Notes under the pieces: model-generated
Database searches by the model: none
Seen by the model: the letters and a program-made list of their open reading frames with translations, nothing else
Told to the model about the DNA's origin: nothing
Shown: positions 55,201-64,000 of the stretch, piece after piece
How positions within the stretch are numbered: the first letter of the stretch is position 1
How the letters are laid out: each line of letters begins with the position of its first letter
Made by a program: the position numbers and the translations under genes
NCBI GenBank assembly: GCA_026075535.2
Contig: AP026540.1
Location: 12,276,001-12,340,000, forward strand
Origin: Tricholoma matsutake
Lineage: Eukaryota; Basidiomycota; Agaricomycetes; Agaricales; Tricholomataceae
DNA length: 64,000 bases
Direction of reading: 5' to 3'

Positions 55201-57520
55201 GTATCATGATCATGATAAGGCTACATCTCTTACCAGTTGCAATCCTAAACAGAGGTGCAATGACATTCTCTGCAGGTCTTGACTCAGACTCCAACATCAA
55301 AACGCTGCCTCTTTGCTCAAAGAAGTAGTAATCTGTGGATGAACTTTGTTCAACTTGACATGGTAAAGTTTTCAAGTTTTTGGCCACAGTCACGGTCATG
55401 GATCACAGACTCTGGAGGGCCTTCAACTTCAGTTACTATGTACTATAGTTTGAAGTTGTAGTACTACTACTATAGTTCCGAGGAGTTCAAACGTTCTATC
55501 GCTCACACAGCTATGTAATGTTTGACAGTGCATATTTAGTTTCTTTGACATTATCCACTACTAGCACTGTCTCACTTCAGCAATGCGCAGTCACGGTCAC
55601 GGGTCGCACTGAACTTGAAGAAAGGCCATGTCAGACAGGAGATGGTGCTAGAAACTGACAGTGTACTAATCAAATCAGCACTTGGTTGGCATGCGGAGTT
55701 ATTTTGTGAATTCCTCCACCATAGGATTGGGAATGGAAGTCATTGTCAAAGTCAATCATGAGTGATGGAGCATATGTTAGTGGAAGTTTCTAAGGGGAGG
55801 ATTGACATAAGCACAACTTATCCCTAGATCCTATGTCCAGCAGAAGCAAAAACAGACAAATTACATCCTCAGTGCCCTGTGAACACCACCGAGGAAACCG
55901 GACACAACTACGAGCGCTAAGGAAAAGTGGCAGGCTGTCAAGTTGAGAGCACCATGCAGTCTTTGAGAAGGTCAGGTAAGCCGACGATCATGATGATGGC
56001 AGGTCAGCGAAGTTGGGAGACGACCTGCAGGTCAGGTGTCACCTGTCGTCAGGAAATCCAAACATCTAGCTGAAGTTGCAATGGTCAGTGAGCCATACAC
56101 CCTTTCACACATGAAAACAAAAACATACTCTCATATATACTCAGGCCACACCTGTAAATATCATCTTTCATAGAATGACTTCCTGAGATGATCCGAGTCC
56201 GTAGCATGAAAGCCTTGTCAAACAGTACTGAAGCGTACAGATACATGGCCTTGATGGAAAAATTCTCTGAATCTAATCCATTGAGAGTATAGTATTGTTT
56301 GTTATCTGAAGGGTTAAGTCTGCATCTGTTTCGAAGGTAGTTTGTCATGGTTTTGGACCAATTTCAAGAGAAAACATGTACACAACCATCCAGCATAAAG
56401 CCTCACATGTCCTGTTGTGCAACTGCGAATCTTTGGCCAATGCTAGTATAAATAAGCCGCGGAGCTGTCATACATCAAAAGTACCACCGCTGTAGGCCAG
56501 TGATTGCTCATCAAGGAGAAGATTGAGCAGGGGTGGACACATGAAGGATGGGTGGGGCATCTCCAACAAGGATTCAGGTGGCAGTGGTGGCAGTGATTTG
56601 AAGTGTTCCTAGTGTGTTCATGCGGGTGAAAGTCAATATTAGCACCAGCAAATGTTGATGCTTCAAAGAGAGTCAAAGTACAAGAGGATAACATAGTAGA
56701 CTTGTTCTGTTGACCCGCTCAGCTTTCCCAGAGTGGACAGGCTTTCCGAGTCCTCCTCGAATACATGCCATAGTTTCACCATTGCAAGCATCCATGTGGC
56801 GGGATTTTGGGACTGGTATGTTAGTGCCTGGATGATAGATCCATCCTCAGAACACTTCTCAACCTCCAGTATATCAGCAACGCTTGTCATCCACCATGTC
56901 ATGAGAACGATCTGTTATGCCACCTCCGTGTCGAGTTTGGGCTAACGGATAGATTTGTGAGAGCTATTGGAGTCACCATTTGAGGTAGTCATGTTGGCTG
57001 CATGGTCTTCATACTCTCTCTCTTTGTTGCAATCTCAGATCATGGTGGAGGGCCATGTACAATAGATATCATATCTTTCTTCTCTAACCCAACTCCAATC
57101 TGAAATTACTCTTCACTTTGGAGCTCTTGATGGGGTTTATCCTCGAGGCCAAGACCGTGTGTTTAAATGTCAATGACTTCCATGAAGCTGGATGTCTTCC
57201 GCCTGGACGTACGAGTCTATGCAATCCAAGTGAAAGGCATGTCCAAACAAAGTGTTTTGTATACACAATAGAGTCATTGTTACGAAGGCCCTCGAACTGA
57301 GCTCTGGCAAGCCAATTAAGTTTGTTTATCTTGGCTATGAACCACAACCGATAGATATGATGTGCTCCAACAGGACCATTCATCACCATGGAATGCTGGT
57401 CATATTTCGTATAGTTTGTGAGGGCCTCAAATAGGCCATGGTCAAATGATGATCTCTCGCGAACAAAGATATCACTAGACATTGAGACATTACGGAAGTT
57501 GAAGGAACCTTTCACTGAAC
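55201..57520 (-). other. Exon-like open segments upstream of the JmjC gene
   Basis: Minus-strand segments look coding but match nothing I know: 55160-55399 (SSSTDYYFFEQRGSVLMLES), 56085-56348 (DNKQYYTLNGLDSENFSIKA), 56663-56902 (SVADILEVEKCSEDGSIIQA) and 57084-57515 (GPVGAHHIYRLWFIAKINKL). They may be 5' exons of the JmjC gene or a separate gene. Splice sites were not fixed. Confidence 0.35.
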
Positions 57521-58262
57521 ACGGAGAATTAAAGGTGTCAGCAAAGAGGAGTGATGGTGCATTCTCCCATTCAAACTATTTCTTGGATTGAAGAAGTCCG
57601 ACAATATGGTTGGGTTCTGTGGTCTCAATGGTGTTTTCACACTCCGTAAAGCGACCATAATTGCGAAAACAACTTCAATGACAGGCTGTCACCATGGACA
57701 TATTGTTTGACCCTCCCAATCTCCCCTTCTTTTGTGTTGGTCAGATGCGACGTGAGCCTCTCTGCTGGACAAACACCTTGTTTTCCAGGGGCATGGCCAT
57801 GCAGAATCCATTTGACAAGTAAACTTCAATAGATGTCACCAATGGCTGAACGGAAGATCGGTTTTTTTCAAGTCAGCCTGGTAGATAGAAAGGGATGGAC
57901 TCAATCATAGGCAAGACAATGATTTTGTCAGTGACCTACGTTCCATTCTGTCACAATGGCAAGGTCTATGGGCAATTTCACGACATCGTTTCCCACTGTC
58001 TTGAATGGTTCTCCTTCAATGGCTGCTGCCACATGAATCTTTCCACTGCAGAGGCTTCCACAGGCCCAACGAAGGTCTTGTGGACGTCAAGACCGGACAG
58101 CACAACATTGTCGCAATACAACAACTTCCAGTGGAACACTTTAATCCACATGTTCCTTCCGGTACCAATCTCTGGGACTGGGGCAAAGGTGTTGGATTAT
58201 ACTCAAATTGCAAGGAAAGAGGAAGAGAAACATCTTGACAATCTTCGCATATGCTCATGTCA
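57521..58262. other. Unassigned stretch
   Basis: Open frames overlap on both strands (plus 57895-58266; minus 58016-58279), and neither resembles a known family. A minus-strand piece reading SGLDVHKTFVGPVEASAVER near 58030-58100 may be an exon. Confidence 0.3.
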
Positions 58263-59690
58263 TTAAGCCTTAAAGTCACTATCCCAACTAAAATAGGTTG
58301 GAGCCATTGGTGACACTTTGGTCATTGTCTGAGCTGCGATTCCACCAACCATTGAAGCAACCCCAGCCATTCCCTGAATCTGAATCAGTTCGATGCTGAG
58401 CAGACATTTCACCATTAAGCAGTTCCAGAGGGACAGAAGGGTATGTGCTGTACTCAACGGGAGATGGCACCCAAGGGCAGGAACAACTGTCTTCAGGTGA
58501 TGGCATGTCATCATCAGATTCATCAAGAGTCTGGTGTTCATGCATTCAAACGCGGAATGCCCAAGATGCAGAGCGAGCACAATATTTCTCTTTACACTCT
58601 ATGCGAGGACCTCTTTCAAACTGATTGAGAGAAAACAGAAGGAATTTCAGGGGACCATTTTGGGAAATAACTTGGAGATAGGGATTTGCCTCAGGCAAGT
58701 TCAGCTGTTCAGCAGGAGTTCAATGCACAAAATCCTATTGACGCTTGTCCACAGGAGGCCATCAATCCGGAATGGTACTAGGAGGTGGTGACAGAGATGG
58801 GAAATCCAAGCCTTCACTGTACCGATGAATGATGTACACAGGAACGACGCCGACACGCAGCAACCATATCCCATCAGCTTTTGCAGCTCCATTGAGCCAT
58901 ATGCCAATGTGACCAGATTGCACCTTAGTAATCGATAAGGGGCTCATCGATTGGCACCACCTCCAGAACTTCATCATGGTCAACCAAGCCTCCATCTCTC
59001 GGAGGCCCCTTTGTAGTCCAACAAAGAGCGGAACTACCTCCTCCCATGTCCAGACCGACTGTTTGGTGAGCATATTCATTTGCTCCGGCGACGGGTAAAA
59101 AGGGCAATTAGTTAAAGCATTTTGGAGTTCGTCTGTCGGGGGCGCGCCGGTGTGAAATTTATGTGTTGAAGTATATAAAAAATTCACCCACTGGGTCAAC
59201 GCCGAAAGGAACTCAAGGTTCAAAGACCCATGGCCTGCAGCAGATGGTGAGGACACCCTTACCAGCAGGAGAGGAACAAGTTCGGGGTCCACCGAACACC
59301 AGTTACAAATATTAAAAGGAGGACTCATACAAAAGCCCAACCATGGATGCTTAGGATAGAAGTGTTGGGGATGTAATGTCCAGTCGTGTGGCCCCAGTCG
59401 TCCATCGTGATAATGCAAGCTCCCATCATACAAAGCCACCGGTTCCTTCAATGGTACTCCAGGATAATAATCAATACTGTCCACATTTGGGGACCAAAGC
59501 TCGTATGTGTTGTCCCATATCTGAACACTGCGCTGGTGCATACCAGTTTCACACGGCACGTAGAATGACAAGCCATCATAAAAATCTGGAACCTCACTGT
59601 ACACACATGCAATGTTGAGATATTGCACTGAAGGCATGAGAAGTGAAGACCACAAGTATAGTTGAGATCTACTAGAAAACATATAAGGAA
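58263..59690 (-). CDS. Unrecognised basidiomycete-type protein, two or more exons
   Basis: The minus ORF 58762-59682 is open for 306 codons: LSFYVPCETGMHQRSVQIWD, YDGSLHYHDGRLGPHDW, AAGHGSLNLEFLSALTQWV, HIGIWLNGAAKADGIWLLRV. Further coding-like sequence follows: AEQLNLPEANPYLQVISQNG near 58700 and an acidic, serine-rich part with DESDDDMPSPEDSCSCPWVP near 58500-58288. Frame changes between them suggest introns or damage. No domain known to me. Confidence 0.45.
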
Positions 59691-59719
59691 TTCAGAATAA
59701 AATCTGGACCATTATCAAC

Positions 59720-60029
59720 ATACCGGAAGCCAAGTGAGGCAATGCTAATACAGGAAGGCAACTCTAACCCAAAACACCAGAGTCTGCAACGGTGCTGACT
59801 CTATTACAAGCGTGTAAATGAACAGAGATGGCGCCAAGATTGAACAACGACTGCAATCAAAAAGTTAAGAAACTGTCAGAGGTCGAAGATTAGAGAAAGA
59901 TGAAGACAAACACTATGTGAAGCAATAGTTTTGGTGGAAGATGGGGATACAATGTTGAACAACAGAGTCCGCAACCATCCTAACTCAAATCCCAGGGGGA
60001 TTGGCGGAAGGTGAGGGAGAATATTGACT
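59720..60029. repeat. Second copy of the CAGAGTCCGCAACC segment
   Basis: It shares ACATACCGGAAGCC...GTGAGGCAATGC, CACCAGAGTCTGCAACGGTG and GCGTGTAAATGAACAGAGA with 52183-52530, in the same orientation. A further ACAGAGTCCGCAACCATCCT lies near 59965. The two copies bracket the JmjC gene and the unknown ORF. Confidence 0.55.
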
Positions 60030-60385
60030 GAATGAGCCCCTTCAGCTTCTCGAAGGCAAGCACTTTGTATCATCCTTGTATGGAAGGGGCCTAGAAGGAG
60101 CTTTAGTCAGACACACTTTGACCACAAAACTACATATAGGTAACATACGAGAGTAGGATAGGTGCGAATTTATGGTTTTCAAACCAATGGAGACGGTAAT
60201 TGGGCAGATGGTAACAGCTTCCTCGGCACCAATATAAGGTCCATCTTTGAGATAGCTGTGCTGCCTCTCTTGCTCAGCCTTCATATACAAACCTGGTGCA
60301 AATCCAACATCGCATCAGCACAAGGAAATGGTTCATTTGCAAAATGTACAAGGACTATTCTTCTTCACGATAGCCTTGTCATGGT
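60030..60385 (-). pseudogene. PRP8 splicing factor fragment, middle part
   Basis: The minus strand reads DKAIVKKN (60380-60358) and, after an intron acceptor, [20 protein letters not shown] and GAEEAVTIC. Then, one frame over, [10 protein letters not shown], an intron, PLPYKDDTK and LAFEKLKG. This matches the highly conserved PRP8 stretch around LYLKAEQERQ...YKHDTKLL. PRP8 is the core U5 snRNP protein of the spliceosome. At least two frameshifts show that this copy is dead. Confidence 0.83.
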
Positions 60386-61480
60386 CAGGGATATTGATGA
60401 GAGGATTCCTGTTTTCGCTGTCATGGTCGCCATGCTTTGAGGGTCCCTGGGCCGTCTCCAGAGCATGTTGTTCAACAAGTGCCTCTGTGATGCTTCAATC
60501 ACAGCTTCTGCTGCTTCTTCACCAACAACAACCCCAATGTTCAGAACCTCGACCTCCTGAGCCTCGACCTTCTCAAGCATTACTTTGACCTTTCTCAACA
60601 CCGTACTTTCCTCCATCTGCACAAGCTTCTGCTGTTCCCCCTTACTGACAGTGGATGATCCTTCGATCGACAAAGAATCGAGATGAGCGAGGAGCTTGTC
60701 ACCTAGAAGGATGCACACATCAATGGGCTCAGAATCGCGTGGGTACCAAGTAGGAAAAGCCTTGAGTCAACCCAAGACCTACTGCGAGTCAATCACCTTG
60801 TCTTCCTGTTCCTGCTGAATGGTAGAACCGGCCTCAAAGCAGGGACCAGAACTCTCCTGGTGGAGATTGAGGCTCACCACACCGCATGTCAATGACGAGA
60901 GCTTCTCATCTTCAGGGCTGAAATTCTCTAGATCCTCAATGACTGGGATCTGGTCCACCAGAGAGGGCAAAGTTGGTGGTAAGGAGAATCAGTCTGTGGG
61001 GTCTGAGTCTTGAAGTACCATACAATGAAACAGACAACGTTGGCTTTGTTCATCACTTGGTGAACTCTTCGAGGATGTATTGGAGGAGGAGCTCTCTAGG
61101 GAGGTGCTTGAGCAGGCTGAGGATACTAGAAGGCCCCTGTATATGAGGTAAACTATTGATTTCGATTGTTTTGATCCTTTCCTTATGGTTTCTTTTCTCC
61201 TCCTCACTTCAGATCACAAATGTTGCTGTGGTCCACATTGTGTCGGAAAGGAATGACTTCAAAAGGGTTAGATCATTCGATCATTGCCACATGCCTTGCC
61301 TAATCCACGTTGCGTTTCATATTTCAGTCCAGCCCAGTCCAGGGAACCGAGCATATCATGGGTATGAACACGCTGCTCAGGGACAGTGAGAACGAACTGG
61401 TAAGGTTGGTCCTTGGCTTCTTGCTGCTGTGAACTTCATTTTAGTATGCATCATCCTCCATCTCCATTCCCACCCAACAG
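60386..61480. other. Unassigned exon-like segments on both strands
   Basis: The minus strand at 60365-60718 (GDKLLAHLDSLSIEGSSTVS, STVLRKVKVMLEKVEAQEVE) and 60779-61207 (IPVIEDLENFSPEDEKLSSL) looks coding. The plus strand at 61045-61250 also does (GELFEDVLEEELSREVLEQA, a GT-AG intron at about 61150-61210, then ITNVAVVHIVSERNDFKR). They cannot all be real, and no family was recognised. Confidence 0.35.
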
Positions 61481-61723
61481 ATGTCAACCACCATAACACC
61501 GATCATCACTCTGAGCAGAACGACCTTGACCATCAGAGAGCACCAACCTAAGGCCTGCATTGTCCATCGTTACTGCTCTCACCACCTCATTGGCATCCAT
61601 GCATGTAACCAGACAAACAATCACACCAGCAGCAGCGAGTAATGCCAAAGCTGTCATCCTCACCAAAGCCTGTGTGATTGGACGCTCAGCACGACTGGAG
61701 ACCTGGATGCCCAATGAGTTGAG

Positions 61724-62687
61724 GTGGCAGACCTTCATTCTGAAAAGGCAGCAGTAGCTGTATGTGAAGAATTTGCAGACAGTGACAGTGAACATGATGA
61801 GGAAGAAGATGAGCCACCAGTCAGAAAATGGCCATTTATTGTCATCTGCATTGGTAGACGTATCACTGGGTGGGTCTGGTGGAGGCGGATCGTTGGAGGG
61901 CGTGGGGCAATCTGGAGTCGATCCATTTCCCAGCCCGTCGCCATCAACCCCGTCCCCGAAATCCGAAGGATCACCACCGTCACTTGAGAATTTGTGAGCC
62001 TCCTCATCATCACTGTATTAATTGTCCATCTCCGCCAGATAGTTGTCTTCTTCGCTCTCGCCCGATATTGCCTCGTTGCTATCAGAGTGGGAGGACGATG
62101 AACCATACCAAACAGTACCAGTACCTGACATGTGCGGTGCACTCTTCGTGGCAGTAGGTTGGGCAAAGAACCAGATGCAGAAGAAGTGGCTGACAATGAT
62201 GAAGGCAGCTGACACTGCAGCAACTGCAGCCAACGACGGCATGGGATATGTATTTGTCAGTGGTAGAGCAATGGTAGGGGTGGGCCCTGTAGTGGCAGGG
62301 TGGTCAATGATGACAGGACTATCGTCCTTGGAGAAGTATGCCAAGAGCGACCCTGATATAGATCTTGGTCATCCATACTTGTCCAATGAGCTGAACTTCC
62401 TCTTCAGTGACTTGTCACAAGTGGTATCATGATGACACCAACCTTGTACATGCATTAATGCACTCCTGTTAAAGTGCCTATGTGTCTGAATATTATGACA
62501 GCGCATCTGCTGCATCTGGAAGCTGGAAAGCATCGATGTTGCTGTGACGGAACTGGTCATGGGCATCAACAATAAGCTTGGCGAGATGCAGAATTTCATG
62601 ACACGAATGGAAAGTGTTTCCGAAATGCAACTTCTTGCACTCCTTTATAGTCAGAGTCCTAGGAAGACCGTCAACAACAAGACATGA
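61724..62687 (+). CDS. Hypothetical protein with C-terminal coiled coil
   Basis: An acidic segment ([20 protein letters not shown]) and a Gly/Ser/Pro linker ([15 protein letters not shown]) precede an exon at 62043-62421 ([60 protein letters not shown]). A GT-AG intron (62422-62498) leads to [20 protein letters not shown] and [20 protein letters not shown], a short coiled coil, ending at TGA 62685-62687. The start and the join to the first segment are unresolved. It lies where the PRP8 copy is missing its middle. Confidence 0.5.
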
Positions 62688-62829
62688 ATATGAAGATAGC
62701 CTTACTTTAACAGTTTCAAATTCATGTTGTAATCGAGCTGGAATTAGTTCAAGTTCTATGAGAGCTAGCTTGATGAGTGTTTGAATTTGCTAGACAATAA
62801 TTAGAATATACCTTGCAGTGAACTGACGT

Positions 62830-63341
62830 TAACAGATTGACCTAGTCTGCAAACTTGCAACTGACTTCGACCCAATCCAACTTCGTCGTCCGGAAGAACC
62901 TGGTATCCCTAAACCTGGCACGGGACAAGTTCTTCGACATTGCCTTTTCCAACCTCGTCCTCAACTCCATAGCATTTCAAAGGTTGCTGGTATGAAACAC
63001 GAATGTGAAGAGCTGGTTTGGTGGACAATGCTCAAGGTACCAATTCTTCACCAAAGGAATATCCTGAGCTCTCCTCATCCTTTCAGAATGCTGACCATAA
63101 GGCTGAGGCACCCACCACAGTGCGACACCATCTGTCGTGGATATAGTCTCAAGTTCCTTCTCTTCGAGGAACAGGACTACAGCATCTGGCAACTCAATGC
63201 ATCATCATCGGCACCATTGATGCTGTCCTCATGGGATTTCACAGAGGCACATGCCCTCGAAAGGAGATGGGGGTTGGTAAGATAGTCAAAGTAGAAAGCA
63301 GGGAGTTCTGGGTCCATCCCAATGTATGCATTTTTCAGGGA
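62830..63341 (-). pseudogene. PRP8 splicing factor fragment, N-terminal third
   Basis: The minus strand reads AYIGMDPELPAFYFDYLTNP, ASVKSHEDSINGADDDA, LPDAVVLFLEEKELETIS, DGVALWWVPQPYGQHSERMR and RAQDIPLVKNWYLEHCPPNQ. Then, in other frames, IRVSYQQPLKCYG and FFRTTKLDWVEVSCKFAD. This follows PRP8 from DPDLPAFYFD to TTKLDWVEVGLQ. Several frame changes make it a pseudogene. The next 200 or so PRP8 residues are missing before the piece at 60385. Confidence 0.85.
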
Positions 63342-63429
63342 TTGGTGAGGTGAAATTTGCACTGAACAAGGTAAAATGGGGAAACACCACATTGTACTCA
63401 GTTCGAATCTGCAGTCAGTCAAACATATC

Positions 63430-64000
63430 TACCCATCCTTACACACCTACAGAGACTAATCTCCTATGGATTTCGGGATAAGCTCTGATGAAGATTTCGT
63501 TGCAACATTCAGACAAATATTAGACCTTCTGTAATCAGATTCTTGAGTAAGTCTTGCCACCGTTAAACCACTCGAGAGGTGGAACATATCCATCCATCCT
63601 TACATGCCTGCAAAGACTTATCTCCTATGGCTTTCGAGGTAAGATTGCATCTAAAAGTAGGGCTTGCAAAGTAATTTCCTACACCTATGGAGACTTATCT
63701 CCTATGGCTTTCGGGGTAAGCTCTGGTACAGATTACGTCTGAAAGCAATGCCTGCAAAGCACTTCCTTACACACCTATGGAGACTTATCTCCTATGGCTT
63801 TCGGGGCAAGCTCCAGCAAAGATCCTGCCACAACCTTCAGACAGATGTTAGACCTGCTGTAATCAGTTTCATGAGTAAGTCTTGCCACCGTTAAACCACT
63901 CGAGAGGTAGAACATGTCCATCCACCCTTACACACCTGCAGAGACCTATCTCCTATGGCTTTCGGGGTAAGCTCTGGTAAAGATTTCCAAAAGGAATTCG
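63430..64000 (+). repeat. Higher-order tandem repeat running off the window
   Basis: A 37-bp word (GAGACTTATCTCCTATGG then CTTTCGGGGTAAGCTCTGG) occurs at about 63446, 63607, 63686, 63775 and 63935. A larger unit of about 328 bp repeats the set, with TTGCCACCGTTAAACCACTC at about 63555 and 63883. The array is cut by the window end. Confidence 0.9.

Noticed and set aside
61735..62344. Minus-strand frames of 162 and 108 codons
   Set aside because: Opposite the plus-strand exon with a spliced coiled-coil continuation; Ser/Arg-rich shadow readings.

Overview
The window looks like a transposon-dense accessory region of a basidiomycete (Agaricomycetes) nuclear genome. This rests on four observations: short GT-AG introns of about 50-70 nt, chromodomain Ty3/gypsy elements, a Plavaka/CACTA-type transposase, and a DUF6570-type Helitron protein. 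I cannot name the species. Most genes are dead transposon genes. A large share of their stops and key-residue losses are C-to-T or G-to-A changes at CpG, as expected from deamination of methylated cytosine.

Layout. 1-5599: 3' part of a gypsy element (A) with an extra zinc-knuckle ORF and its 3' LTR. 5602-11411: a Plavaka-like transposase split by a 3.8-kb CACTA-like TIR element, which holds a hAT-like element, which holds another hAT-like element; a solo LTR interrupts its far end. 12.1-17.4 kb: a decayed hypothetical gene, a tyrosine recombinase broken by a TA-flanked MITE, and an unknown multi-exon gene. 17.6-18.9 kb: Helitron fragment. 20.8-33.7 kb: an old copia element (minus strand) split twice, by a gypsy element with both LTRs and target duplication (B, 20981-27413) and by a three-level stack at 28564-32647. 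In that stack a hAT-like element with a 158-bp satellite holds a MULE-like element carrying a RecQ-like helicase fragment, which holds another hAT-like element. 33.7-37.3 kb: no gene seen. 37366-39919: the best preserved gene, a Crinkler/CR-type effector-like protein (header, P-loop NTPase, nuclease-like C-terminus). 40-46 kb: repeats, truncated gypsy C, a solo LTR, a minisatellite. 46172-52179: gypsy D with an almost unbroken pol. 52.2-63.4 kb: host-derived genes on the minus strand (a JmjC-domain gene, an unrecognised 306-codon ORF, split pieces of splicing factor PRP8) with a plus-strand coiled-coil gene among them. 63.4-64.0 kb: a tandem array running off the edge.

The elements form dated layers: each target-site duplication shows which insertion came later. 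The effector-like gene stands out because it keeps reading frames and CpG dinucleotides while its neighbours are decaying. No promoter, RNA gene or terminator could be fixed with confidence. Coordinates, alignments and mismatch counts were read by eye.
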